From the NCBI RefSeq assembly GCF_023896955.1, contig NZ_JAMHIW010000001.1, positions 124,001 to 188,000 on the forward strand: 64,000 nucleotides of DNA, read 5' to 3'. Positions 41,990-51,030 of the stretch are shown here, one piece after another (position 1 is the first letter of the stretch; the number at the start of each line of letters is the position of its first letter). This DNA is from Micromonospora sp. RHAY321. Its GTDB lineage: Bacteria; Actinomycetota; Actinomycetes; Mycobacteriales; Micromonosporaceae. The position numbers and the translations under genes were made by a program. The notes below the pieces were generated by a model. The model had not been told where the DNA came from. It was given only the letters and a program-made list of their open reading frames with translations, and did no database searches.

Positions 41990-44900
41990 TCAGCGTCCGT
42001 ACAGCTCGAATTCGTAGAGCGAGAACCCGTACGAGGTGGCTCGCTTGACCCCGTACACCCGCACGTAGCGGGCGGTGACCGGGGCGAAGGTGGCGTTGTC
42101 GACGCCGCCGTTGCCGGTGGTGGTGGTGAACACCGGCGTCCAGGAGCTGCCGTCGCCGGAGACCTCGATCCGGTACGACGTGCCGTACGCGGCTTCCCAG
42201 CGCAGCACGACCCGCCTGACGCTGCGGGCCGCGCCGAGGTCGACCCGCAGCCACTGGTTGTCGTTGTAACTGCTGGCCCATCGGCTGCCGAGGCTGCCGT
42301 CGACCGCCTTGTCCGGGGTGTGGCCGGTGAGGAACTGGGTGCTCGACGCGGTGGTCGGGCGGCCCTGCGCCAGGTTGGTGACGTCGTCGCCCCGGCGCGC
42401 CGGGAATGAGACGACCTGCTGGTAGGTGGGACGGTTCTGCCAGGCGATCAGCGGGTGGGTGATGCCGCCGAGCCCGGACTGGGCGATCGAGTCGGCGCAC
42501 CACTGGTCGCCGGCCCCGCAGGACTTGTCGCCTGGATAGACCGTGGTGGCCGGCACCGCGGCGGCTTGACCGAGCGTGTCGAGCAGGGACTGCCGGCACG
42601 CTCCGAGGTTGCCGTTGCCGCAGTACGCGCGGCCCAGCCCACCGGCCACCGGGTCGCCGAGGACGGTGCGCAGGTCCTTGTCGACGTAGCCCCACCAGCC
42701 GTACTGGAACGACGAGCCCTTGTGCGCCTGACCCTGCAACGCCCAGCTCGCGGCGCCGTCGCGTCCCCCGTTCTGGCCGCCCGACGGCGCCTCGTTCACC
42801 TCGATGGCGTCGACCAGCGCAGCGTAGAGGTCCGGCCCGAGGCCGGGGCGGAACTGCGCCGAGGCCAGCAGCGGCCACCAGGCGTCGAAGATCCGGATCG
42901 CGTCGGCGTGCTGGTAGACCTTGGAGCCGGGGGACGTCTCCACCCGACGGGCCCCGGCCTGCTGCCAGGCCCGCAGCTTGCTCACCGCGTCGGCCAGCGC
43001 CGGATCCGTGACCGGTGTGCTGTCCAGCACCCGCAGCAGGTCGCCGAGAACCTGCTGGCCGCGTAGGTCGGTCACCGCCGCGTCCGCCATGATCTTGACG
43101 ACGTCGGCGCGGCCGAGCTTGCGCTGGGCGATCGCGGCGCGCACCGGGCCGTCGAGCAGCTGACCCCGGTGTACGGAGCCGAAGCTGAAGTTGCCGTCCG
43201 CCGCCCCGAAGTCCCGCGCCTGCTTGTTGTTCCAGCTGACGTAGTAGTCCTGGTTGACCGACTGCGGATGCGCCGACGCCGGGGTGTAGGTGGCGTCGTT
43301 GGTGTCCGGGTTCCAGCCGGCCCACTCGTACGCCGGCTCGGCCTTCGTGGGCAGGTTCGGGTCGGCGGTGGCCGGACGGACCGGGTTCGAGCCGGAGTTG
43401 ACGTACGCCGCCTCGGTCGAGTTGACGTAGAACCAGTTGAACGCGTACCCGACGGTGGCCGCGGACGCCTGGAAGGCCGCCGCGCTGCCCATCGCCGACG
43501 GGTCGTTGTAGGCCTGGAAGCCGATCGCCGAGTCAGCCTCGTGCCGGTAGGTCGAGCGCAGTTTGGTGAACGCGGTCGGCTGCCCGTTCACCAGGCCCCG
43601 GTAGGCCACCAGCCCGTACTTGGTGCGCAGCGCGCGCAGTGTGTACGAGCCGGCCGGGGTGGAGTCGGCCAGCGTCGGGGACCAGGAGTTGCGCTGCTCC
43701 AGCGCCTCCATGGCGAGGCACTGCCCGTGGTAGAGGTAGCGGTTGGTGTGCAGTGTCGGGGCGCTGCCGTCGGTGGTGCACAGCGGCACCGCGTACGTGT
43801 CGGTGAGGTCCTGGGAGGCGGAGGTCGCGCTCCACGCGTAGTCCTGGCCCCGGCCGAGCAGCACGTAGAGGTTGAGCCCGGCGAACGCGGCGCCGCGAGC
43901 GCTGATGCCCGGCCCCTGCAGCTCCTGAAGCATTAGCAACTGCGGCGCGAAGTAGCCGGTCTGCGGCCCGAACACGGCAACCGGGTTGCCGGTGGTGGTG
44001 TGCCGTCCGGAGACCACGACCGCGTTGGACATGCCGTGCGCGCGCAGGTTGGACAGGCCGCCGAGCAGCCCCTGGGTGGCGGTGCTGGCGCCGGTGCGGG
44101 CGGCGGCCCCGCCGGTGCCGTCGTAGGCCAGCGGTTCGGCGACCACCGAGCCGGCGTCGGGGAGCACCGCGCTGGTCGCGCCCGGCGGCGTCGCCCCGTA
44201 CGGGAAGCTCTGCCCGTCGTGCAGGGTGAGCACGGTCTCCGGGTCGTTCTGCGACCGGAACGCCGTCCACACCCGGTCGCCCTCGGCGGCGCCGTACTTG
44301 GCGCGGGCGGCCACCCGGACCAGCGCGGACTGGATCTCGCTGCCGCCGCCCCCGCCGAAGAGCCCGCCGACGACGCCGGCGGTGGCGATGAGGTCGGTCA
44401 TGGTGAAGTGCTTCGGCTTGCCGGCGCCGGCGAGCACGTACTCGCCCGGGTAGTTGTCCTCGGCGATCGACTTGTCGATGTAGGCGTTGATGCCGGCGAT
44501 GTAGTCGACGACGTCGGTGTAGAGCTGCTGGCCCCGGGTGCCCTTGAGGCGCAGCGCGTCCACCTGGGCCTGGAGGTCCGCCTGGGAGTAGGGCGAGTTG
44601 GCCCAGATGCTCTGCTCCAGTTCCCGGTTGCCCGGCGCGCCGCCGGCGAACGAGGTGAGCGTGCCGCGACCGGCGTGGCGCAGCAGGTCCATCACCCAGA
44701 GCCGGTCCTGGGCCCCGGCGTAGCCGGCGCCGAACATGGTGCCGGCGCGGGTGGTGCCGGTGACGTGCGGGACGCCGGTGGCCTTGTCGCGCACGATGGT
44801 GACGTCCGCGCGCGGCGAGACGGTGCTCTCGACCTGCGCGGCCGGGACCCCGAAGGAGGCGTCGTTGTAGAAGTGGGCGATCTGCTCGTCGGTCAGCCCT

Positions 44901-45175
44901 GCGTAGTTGTAGACCAGGTTCGCGTACTCGTCGAGCTGGTCGCTGGAGTGCGCCGGGCGGGTGCCGAGCGTTTGGTGCGCCAGGATGGCGACCAGCGTGG
45001 CGTTGCCGTTCTGCCCCGGGGGCAGGATGTCGGCGCACTGGCCGAGGCAGTAGTCGTTGGCGGCGAACGTGCTGGCGGCCAGCGCCGGTGACGGCGGGGT
45101 CACCGTCAGGACGCTCGCGGTCAGGGCGGCGGCGGTGAACGCCGCGAGCCGGTTACGGAGAGCGGTACGGGGCAT
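41990..45175 (-). CDS. Secreted penicillin acylase family protein with discoidin domain
   Basis: A 1061-residue exported Ntn-hydrolase. A signal peptide (RLAAFTAAALTASVLTV...ALAA) precedes the acylase alpha-chain (VTIVRDKATGVPHVTG, GYAGAQDRLWVMDLLR). Ser383 in HGMSNAVVVSG is the probable autocatalytic N-terminal nucleophile of the beta chain, with NPVAVFGPQTGYF following. Residues about 925-1061 form an F5/8-type C (discoidin) domain (VDGSLGSRWASSYNDNQWLRVDLG), which would bind a carbohydrate or surface. Relatives include acyl-homoserine-lactone and aculeacin acylases, so quorum quenching or lipopeptide deacylation is possible; substrate unknown. Shares its terminator with the S8 peptidase. 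Confidence 0.94.
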   Translation of the reverse strand: MPRTALRNRLAAFTAAALTASVLTVTPPSPALAASTFAANDYCLGQCADILPPGQNGNATLVAILAHQTLGTRPAHSSDQLDEYANLVYNYAGLTDEQIAHFYNDASFGVPAAQVESTVSPRADVTIVRDKATGVPHVTGTTRAGTMFGAGYAGAQDRLWVMDLLRHAGRGTLTSFAGGAPGNRELEQSIWANSPYSQADLQAQVDALRLKGTRGQQLYTDVVDYIAGINAYIDKSIAEDNYPGEYVLAGAGKPKHFTMTDLIATAGVVGGLFGGGGGSEIQSALVRVAARAKYGAAEGDRVWTAFRSQNDPETVLTLHDGQSFPYGATPPGATSAVLPDAGSVVAEPLAYDGTGGAAARTGASTATQGLLGGLSNLRAHGMSNAVVVSGRHTTTGNPVAVFGPQTGYFAPQLLMLQELQGPGISARGAAFAGLNLYVLLGRGQDYAWSATSASQDLTDTYAVPLCTTDGSAPTLHTNRYLYHGQCLAMEALEQRNSWSPTLADSTPAGSYTLRALRTKYGLVAYRGLVNGQPTAFTKLRSTYRHEADSAIGFQAYNDPSAMGSAAAFQASAATVGYAFNWFYVNSTEAAYVNSGSNPVRPATADPNLPTKAEPAYEWAGWNPDTNDATYTPASAHPQSVNQDYYVSWNNKQARDFGAADGNFSFGSVHRGQLLDGPVRAAIAQRKLGRADVVKIMADAAVTDLRGQQVLGDLLRVLDSTPVTDPALADAVSKLRAWQQAGARRVETSPGSKVYQHADAIRIFDAWWPLLASAQFRPGLGPDLYAALVDAIEVNEAPSGGQNGGRDGAASWALQGQAHKGSSFQYGWWGYVDKDLRTVLGDPVAGGLGRAYCGNGNLGACRQSLLDTLGQAAAVPATTVYPGDKSCGAGDQWCADSIAQSGLGGITHPLIAWQNRPTYQQVVSFPARRGDDVTNLAQGRPTTASSTQFLTGHTPDKAVDGSLGSRWASSYNDNQWLRVDLGAARSVRRVVLRWEAAYGTSYRIEVSGDGSSWTPVFTTTTGNGGVDNATFAPVTARYVRVYGVKRATSYGFSLYEFELYGR

Positions 45176-45454
45176 GGCGATCCTCCGGGGACGCGGAGTC
45201 GGGCCGTTCGGTCACGCCCGGCTTCCGGTGCCGACGTCTCGCCCTCCGCGCCCGGGCGGTCCGCCAGGAGGTGAGAGTGACTCATATCTATCTTCGGGCA
45301 ATGATCGACGCAGGACCGCCGTCCGGGATACCCGTCGTTCACCACGCGCCAATGCCGACGTTTCGCCGAGCAAGGACGGCAACCTCGATGACCGGCAACA
45401 TCTCGTCGTCATACAGCGGACCGGGAGCGCGGTCAGTTACACACTATGGTCGCG

Positions 45455-45850
45455 CTAGCCGGCGGCAGCCTCACGCTGGATCTGCTCGAATTGGGCGGCC
45501 ATCGCGGCGGCCAGGGCCTGCGCGGCGGACAGCGGGCGAACCATGACTGTGAACTCGTCGATCAGGCCGCTCTCATCCAGGTGCAGGAAGTCGCATCCCT
45601 CGATGGTGACGTCGCCCATCCGGGCCTCGAACACCAGCGCGTGATCGCGACCGTTGTCGCCGCTCAGTTCACGGACGTACCGGAAGTCCTCGAATACCCG
45701 CAGGACGCCGCGCAGGATCGCCGCGGTGATTGCCTTGCCGGGATAGGGCTTGAACGCCACCGGGCTGCGAAACACCACGTTGTCGGCCAGGGCCGCCGCG
45801 ACGGCATCGGGATCGCGTGCCTCAACCGCCGTACGAAAGTCGATCACCAC
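45455..45850 (-). CDS. SnoaL-like / nuclear transport factor 2 family protein
   Basis: A 131-residue cone-shaped NTF2-fold protein: MVIDFRTAVEARDPDAVAAALADNVVFRSPVAFKPYPG, with the usual helix then beta-sheet (ALVFEARMGDVTIEGCDFLHLDESGLIDEFTVMVRPL, residues 70-105). Stand-alone members are cyclases, isomerases or ligand-binding proteins; no catalytic residues can be assigned. Faces away from the SARP gene. Confidence 0.85.
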   Translation of the reverse strand: MVIDFRTAVEARDPDAVAAALADNVVFRSPVAFKPYPGKAITAAILRGVLRVFEDFRYVRELSGDNGRDHALVFEARMGDVTIEGCDFLHLDESGLIDEFTVMVRPLSAAQALAAAMAAQFEQIQREAAAG

Positions 45851-46337
45851 ACCAGCGTACGGGGCTTCCTCCCACCGCCAGAGGCGTCCGCTGCTGATTC
45901 AGCGGACCGGAAGGGCCTGTGCTCCGGCTGTGCGAGGACCGGAAAGTCGCCAGGCCCGCTGGGGCGTTCGAGCGCTACTTTCGTATCGTGAACCATCGCA
46001 GTCGTCGCAGGGGCTTCGGGCCGACTCTGTCGAAGGAGAGCCGGTCGAAGGCGGAGGTGGCGTTCAGGTTGGTGCTTCGCCACCTCCGCCAACGGTTCCA
46101 CTGTGGCGCACCCGACCGCTCAGGCTGGCCATGGGCTTCATGGCTGGCCCTCTCATCTCGATGAACGTGTCGGCCCCCGTTGGCCCGAAGTCTTTCAACA
46201 GCATGTTGGCTCGATGTTGGCCGAAGGTCGGAGCCAGTTGTGTTCCCGAATTCCTGACCTCGGGGCACTTGACTTGCTGAGCTAGGGCCGTCGTGCCACG
46301 ACCGGAAACCCTGCCGGGTACGTCCGAGGAAGGAATC
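45851..46337. other. Intergenic, 487 bp, with 13-bp hairpin
   Basis: A perfect inverted repeat (GGCGGAGGTGGCG at 46050-46062 and its complement at 46078-46090, 15-nt loop) lies 250 bp before the SARP start. No gene is recognised here; frames on the minus strand are open but show no family features. Confidence 0.55.
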
Positions 46338-49130
46338 ATGCGGTTCGAAGTCCTGGGACCCGTGCGAGCCGTCGACGCATCTGGATCGAGGGTGCCGGCC
46401 GGCGGGCGCCAACATCAGGTGGTGCTGGCGTGCCTCCTTGCCGCCGACGGTCGAACCGTCACCGATGGCACGTTGCTGGAGATCCTGTGGGGTCACGGCC
46501 CGAGCGACAGTAAGCGCGTGGCACTACGGGTACTCGTCCATCACCTGCGTCACAACTTGGGCACCGAATCGATCGTTCGTGCGACCGGTGGCTACCGAAT
46601 GGTGCTGGACGGCCACCAGCTTGACGCGAGCGAGTTCGTGGCGCTTGTCGACAGCGCCGCACATGACGAGGCGCGGGGCCGGCTCGGCGAGGCGCGCCGG
46701 AGCTACCGGAAGGCGCTCCGGATGTGGCGCGCGTCGGAGGCGTACCAGGGCACTGCCGACACCGAGCTTGTACGGGCGGCCGCCGACCACCTCGGCGAGC
46801 AGCGCATGATCGCCTATGAGAGCTGCGTGGACATCGAACTCAGCTTCGGACTGCACCGCGAGTTGTGCGCCGAGCTGTCGGCTCTGGCAACGGAGAACCC
46901 GCTGCGCGAGCGTCTTCAGGCACAGCTGATGCTCGCGCTTGTTCGCAGTGACCGGCGGGCGGAGGCATTGACCACCTACGAGCGGGTCCGGCGCCTGCTC
47001 GCCGACGAGCTTGGTGCGGACCCGGGCGCGCGCCTGCAGCAGCTGCACACCGCGATCCTGCGCGGTCCTGTGCCAGCAGGTGTGCCATCCGCCGTCTCCG
47101 ATGCCGTTCGGCCGATGCAGCTACCCGCCCCACCCAGCAACTTCGTCGCACGCGACGATGAGCTTTCGGTCCTCGACAGCTTGCACCTGAAGGCCGGTCC
47201 CGGCCAACGGCTCCGTGGCTCGATGGTCGTCACCGGTGCTGGTGGTATGGGCAAGACAGCTCTGGTTACCCACTGGGCCCATCAACACCAGCGAGGCTTT
47301 CCCGGCGGGCAGCTCTACCTCGACCTCGACGACGACGCTCCGGCGGCGGCGGCACTGGCCAGGACCCTCATCGATCTCGGCATAGCCCCGGACGATGTGC
47401 CACAGCGGGCGGAGGCGCGGGCGGCGATGCTGCGCTCACTGCTGTCCACCCGAACGGTTCTGATGGTCCTGGACAACGTGAGCACCGCGGAGCAGGCACG
47501 GCCGTTCCTGCCCGGTAGCGGTGACAGCCTCCTGGTGATCATCAGTCGAAATCGGCTGGACGGGCTCGTCGCCCGCGAAGGCCTTCATCTGCTGGTACTC
47601 ACCCCACTGCCCGTCGAGCCGGCTACCCGTCTGCTTCAGGAGACCGCCGGAATGTCCGAGTCCTCGAGTGGCGACGTCCGTACGTTGGTGGAGCTGTGCC
47701 ATGGGATGCCGCTGGCCCTCCGGATCGTGGGAGCTCACCTGCGGCTGGGAGCCCAGCCAGGCGTCCTCGTGGCGGCCCTGAAGGATGAGCGAACACAGAT
47801 CGCCGGGCTCACCACCACCGATGGCGACGTCAGTGTGCATGCCGTCATCGCGGTGTCGTACCGGCGGCTGGCGACCCCGGACCGTCGGCTCCTGCGCCGC
47901 CTCGGACTTTCAGGTGCCAGTGCGATCCCGCTGGGTGCCGTCGCCGCACTGGCCGGTGTCACGTCCGGCACCGAGCTGACCGGACTGATCGGCAGGCTCA
48001 CCGCGGTCAACCTCGTCGCCCTCGAAGCGGGTCGAGTCGGCCTCCATCAGCTGACTCGCATCTTCGCCCGCGAGCAGGGCCAACGTGAGGACACGGCGGC
48101 CGATCGCGCCAACGCGGAACGGCGATTGCTGTCCTGGTACGGGCAGGCAACTGGCGAAGCACAACAACGCATCCGGCCGACCGCAGGCGGACCTGATGGT
48201 CAGGGCGCCCCTGACTCACGTCACCTCTTCCTCCCTGACCTGCCCGATACGGCCGCAGCCGTCCGCTGGGTCGACACCGAGTCGGACACGATCATCAAGA
48301 TGATCACCGAGCACGCTCGGAGGCATCCTGATCTCGTCTGGCCCCTCGCCGCCAACATTCGCGGCTGGTTGCAACGCCGGGCCAACCGAGACACCTGGAT
48401 CGCCGTCACCGAGCGGGGGATCCGGGCCGCGGCCCTGGCCGACAGCAGCACCGGCGAGGCCACCCTGCAAGGGAGCCTGGGCGTGGCACACAGCCTCCTG
48501 CTGCACCGCGACGAGGCCCGCGCCGCCTACCAGCGCGCCAGCGCACTGTGTCAACGTAACGGCGACCACGCCGGCATGGCCGACGTCGAGGCGAGCCTCG
48601 GCGGGATGCTGGTCGAAAGCGGGGAGCTTGACGAAGCACTCCCACCACTGCTGCGGGCCCGACACTCCGCGAACCTGCTGAACGACCCCGATCTCATCTT
48701 CAAGGTAGAACACAACCTCGGCCTCCTGCATCGCCGGGCTGGCCGCCAGCAGGAAGCGCTGGACTCCTACACGTCGGCGCTGGCCGCGGCCGACCGATCC
48801 AGCAACCGGGACTGGTTGTCCGCGAGCGTCCACACCAATCTCGGCCGGCTGCACTTCTTGCGCGACAACGTCGACCTGGCCGGAAACCACTACGACACCG
48901 CCGTCCGACTCGCCAGGAGCACCGGCGACCGGATGCGGGAAGCCTGGGCCCTGCACGGCTGCTCCGACGTCGCAGCAGCGCGACGAAACGTTCCCGCCGC
49001 CGTCGCGGCCATGCAGGAAGCCGTCACCATCCTCGAAACGCTGGGCGATCGTCGCCTCGACGAGATGCGTGCCCGGCTGGCCGAGTTGCTCTCGGACGGC
49101 ACCGTGGGACAGACAGCGCCTGACCAGTAG
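46338..49130 (+). CDS. SARP/AfsR-type regulator with NB-ARC and TPR domains
   Basis: A 930-residue regulator from ATG 46338, behind AGGAAGGA. Residues 1-90 form an OmpR-like winged helix (FEVLGPVRAVDASGSRVPAGG, LLEILWGHGPSDSKRVALRVLVHHLRHNLG), 100-245 the bacterial transcriptional activation domain (HRELCAELSALATENPLRERL, RADALTTYERVRRLLADELG-type ending), about 290-560 an NB-ARC ATPase (Walker A GAGGMGKTAL), and 740-910 TPRs (LGVAHSLLLHRDEARAAYQRA). AfsR-type proteins activate secondary-metabolite genes and may be phosphorylated by Ser/Thr kinases. No biosynthetic genes lie nearby; two secreted mini-protein genes follow. Confidence 0.94.
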   Translation: MRFEVLGPVRAVDASGSRVPAGGRQHQVVLACLLAADGRTVTDGTLLEILWGHGPSDSKRVALRVLVHHLRHNLGTESIVRATGGYRMVLDGHQLDASEFVALVDSAAHDEARGRLGEARRSYRKALRMWRASEAYQGTADTELVRAAADHLGEQRMIAYESCVDIELSFGLHRELCAELSALATENPLRERLQAQLMLALVRSDRRAEALTTYERVRRLLADELGADPGARLQQLHTAILRGPVPAGVPSAVSDAVRPMQLPAPPSNFVARDDELSVLDSLHLKAGPGQRLRGSMVVTGAGGMGKTALVTHWAHQHQRGFPGGQLYLDLDDDAPAAAALARTLIDLGIAPDDVPQRAEARAAMLRSLLSTRTVLMVLDNVSTAEQARPFLPGSGDSLLVIISRNRLDGLVAREGLHLLVLTPLPVEPATRLLQETAGMSESSSGDVRTLVELCHGMPLALRIVGAHLRLGAQPGVLVAALKDERTQIAGLTTTDGDVSVHAVIAVSYRRLATPDRRLLRRLGLSGASAIPLGAVAALAGVTSGTELTGLIGRLTAVNLVALEAGRVGLHQLTRIFAREQGQREDTAADRANAERRLLSWYGQATGEAQQRIRPTAGGPDGQGAPDSRHLFLPDLPDTAAAVRWVDTESDTIIKMITEHARRHPDLVWPLAANIRGWLQRRANRDTWIAVTERGIRAAALADSSTGEATLQGSLGVAHSLLLHRDEARAAYQRASALCQRNGDHAGMADVEASLGGMLVESGELDEALPPLLRARHSANLLNDPDLIFKVEHNLGLLHRRAGRQQEALDSYTSALAAADRSSNRDWLSASVHTNLGRLHFLRDNVDLAGNHYDTAVRLARSTGDRMREAWALHGCSDVAAARRNVPAAVAAMQEAVTILETLGDRRLDEMRARLAELLSDGTVGQTAPDQ

Positions 49131-49211
49131 ACCTGCCGTAGGTGGGACCTGTCCGCCGGTTGATTCTGCCCGGGGTCGGCGCGATCCCATCCGCAGTGGG
49201 AGCGAGTGGTG

Positions 49212-49307
49212 ATGCAGGTAGCCGTGGTGACGGTCGACGGGTTCAACGAGCTCGACCGGAACGACCCAACCAAAATCCAACGTCGATTCAGGATGATCCA
49301 TCCCTAA
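49212..49307 (+). pseudogene. DJ-1/PfpI family protein, N-terminal fragment
   Basis: GTGATG at 49209-49214 opens a frame MQVAVVTVDGFNELD, the characteristic first strand of DJ-1/PfpI-type proteins (GlxA-like), then departs from homology at about 49258 and stops at TAA 49305. The remaining 150 residues of such a protein, including the nucleophilic Cys, are missing. Confidence 0.5.
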
Positions 49308-49381
49308 CAGATGCCGCCCATCCCGGGCTGGCACGGAGTCGTCGGCGCCAGGACGGTGCCGCGACGAGGGAGGACCGAGCC

Positions 49382-49750
49382 TTGTCACTGCCGAAGAAGG
49401 CCGCCGCTGCGGGCGCCGCTCTGGGCATGGCCGCAGCCACACTTGCCGTGGCTGCCCCGGCCAGCGCGGCGTCCAACTACATCCTCAACGCCAGCAACAT
49501 CGGCGTGGGGGTCATCCACGTCCGGGACGGCAACTACACGCGCGGAAACTACGACACGGTCCTCGCCGCAGGCCACCGTACGAGCGAGTTCTGGGCGAAC
49601 GCCGCCGGCTACTACATCGGTCCCGGCTACTGCGGTTACGAATGGATTCTCACCGGCGGCAGTTGGCTCCTGACCGACGACAGCGTGGACCCTGGCCAGC
49701 ACTTCATCTCCACCACGCAAACCATCCGTGTGGTTGCGGAGCGTTGCTGA
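49382..49750 (+). CDS. Small secreted protein
   Basis: A 122-residue exported protein started at TTG 49382 with GGAGG eight bases upstream. The signal peptide (KKAAAAGAALGMAAATLAVAAPASA) is cleaved near residue 31. The mature part of about 92 residues is rich in Gly, Tyr and Asn (NYILNASNIGVGVIHVRDGNY, AAGYYIGPGYCGYEWIL) and has two Cys, one at the last position, likely a disulphide. No family recognised; the shape suits a beta-sandwich inhibitor- or toxin-like secreted mini-protein. Confidence 0.75.
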   Translation: MSLPKKAAAAGAALGMAAATLAVAAPASAASNYILNASNIGVGVIHVRDGNYTRGNYDTVLAAGHRTSEFWANAAGYYIGPGYCGYEWILTGGSWLLTDDSVDPGQHFISTTQTIRVVAERC

Positions 49751-49784
49751 CCGGCCGATGACCACGGAGGACGCTCAAGCAGGG

Positions 49785-49821
49785 ACCGCGGTGGGGTGCG
49801 CCCGAAAGGACCCACCGCGGT
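49785..49821 (+). terminator. Terminator-like hairpin after the secreted protein
   Basis: An 11-bp perfect stem, ACCGCGGTGGG/CCCACCGCGGT, with a 15-nt loop lies 35 bp downstream of the small secreted protein gene. Confidence 0.6.
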
Positions 49822-50100
49822 GGGCGTCGAACCGACCTGGACACCAGCCTCGGCAGTCGCGTCAGCCAGGCCGGCTCAGCGCGTCGCGGAAAGTGGACGG
49901 AACGCTGCCCAGGTTGGGTGGCCGGGTCGCCCAGAGCGGCGTCATGCGGTAGTCGGCCCGTCTGAATTAGCGCTGCGAACGGGAGTGCGGGCCATTCCAC
50001 CGGGGCTGGACAGAACGATCCGACAAGAATTCACCATCCGTCACGCACGATCTGATCTTGATCGGCGCCGCCCGCTCACCCACACGGACAGGAGCGTCAA

Positions 50101-50628
50101 ATGCGAATGAGGCTGCGAACCCTTCGAACGACCGGTCACGAGTCACCGGCAGGCATGGGGAACACATTGCACAAGTTGATCCGATTGGTGGCGATCGGCG
50201 TTGCCCTCGCGGCGATGCTTGCCGCTCCCACCGCTGCTTCCGCGGCTCTCCCGGCAGGAGCGGAAGTCGCTACGACTGTGGAAGAGGCGAACGCCGCTGC
50301 CGGGATGTGCAACATCTACCGTGGGGCGTACCGGGGCGGGATGCTGTGCGGTGATTCTTACGCTTCCCGTGACTTCACGCACCCTGACGGCCGCAAGGAA
50401 ACGTTCATCATTGGCTATGACCAAGCTATGTGGCACATCTACCAGCGTTACGCCGGCGACACTCAATGGAGCGGCTGGTCCTCGATGGGCGGCGGCTTCA
50501 ACAGCGGTGTGTCACTGTGGCGGTCGAGCCCACTCATCGTGTATGGAAACGGATTGGACAATAGGGCGTACTGCAATTCGCTACGGGAAGGCCTTCCCTG
50601 GACCGGCTGGTACCGCTGTCCCTGGTAA
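50101..50628 (+). CDS. Small secreted cysteine-containing protein
   Basis: A 175-residue precursor from ATG 50101 with AGGAG eight bases before it. An unusually long N-region is followed by the export helix LIRLVAIGVALAAMLAAPTAASA, and an internal ATG at 50155 would give a conventional signal peptide. The mature domain has four Cys (MCNIYRG, GGMLCGDSY, RAYCNSLREG, WYRCPW) and many aromatic residues (GYDQAMWHIYQRYAGDTQW, WSGWSS), suggesting a disulphide-held carbohydrate- or surface-binding fold. It does not resemble the preceding secreted protein in sequence. Confidence 0.75.
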   Translation: MRMRLRTLRTTGHESPAGMGNTLHKLIRLVAIGVALAAMLAAPTAASAALPAGAEVATTVEEANAAAGMCNIYRGAYRGGMLCGDSYASRDFTHPDGRKETFIIGYDQAMWHIYQRYAGDTQWSGWSSMGGGFNSGVSLWRSSPLIVYGNGLDNRAYCNSLREGLPWTGWYRCPW

Positions 50629-50769
50629 CGAGTCGTACGCCACTCGGGCCGCGCCCGCTCACGAGGCTGCGAACGGCGAGCCCGCGGCCCGATCCGACGA
50701 TGTCAACAATGAGCCATTTCCATCGGGACGGTGCAGGTCACGAGTAGGCAAGGTCTAATGCGGACATAT

Positions 50770-50829
50770 GCGAGGCTCCCGGTAAGACAGCAGTCGACCA
50801 AGATCCGACGCCCCAACCGGGAGCCTCGC
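50770..50829. repeat. 14-bp inverted repeat at left end of IS relic
   Basis: GCGAGGCTCCCGGT (50770-50783) and its complement (50816-50829) flank a 32-nt loop immediately before the relic transposase start at 50831. It could be the left terminal region of the IS or a structure that keeps outside transcription out. Confidence 0.6.
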
Positions 50830-50830
50830 T

Positions 50831-51029
50831 GTGCTCTCTTACCCCGCCGCGATTGCGCTGTCCACCCGCAGCCTGAACCACCTCGCCGACCTTATCCGGG
50901 CCCACCGCGCCCAGCGCCGGTCCCGATGGCGACGCCTCGATCCCGGCCGGCAAGCCGCCTGCTGGCCTATGCCATCCTCGACGGCACCCTCATCCCGATC
51001 GACCGGGTCGCCGACCAGAAGCCCCGGGG
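50831..51029 (+). mobile_element. IS5-type transposase relic, N-terminal pieces
   Basis: GTG 50831 opens MLSYPAAIALSTRSLNHLAD and RAQRRSRWRRLDPGRQA; after a large internal deletion a second frame continues LLAYAILDGTLIPIDRVADQKP. These are the N-terminal HTH region and the first catalytic-Asp strand (AYAILDGT) of an IS5-like transposase with helix-turn-helix. Coding then ends at 51030, where the minus-strand reductase gene stops. The matching C-terminus is at 53411-53629. Confidence 0.8.
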
Positions 51030-51030
51030 C

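Noticed and set aside
43533..45038. A 501-codon minus-strand open frame
   Set aside because: Out-of-frame shadow of the penicillin acylase; Arg-rich and without motifs.
46338..50628. A secondary-metabolite cluster around the SARP gene
   Set aside because: No PKS, NRPS, terpene cyclase, lanthipeptide or RiPP-modifying gene within the window.
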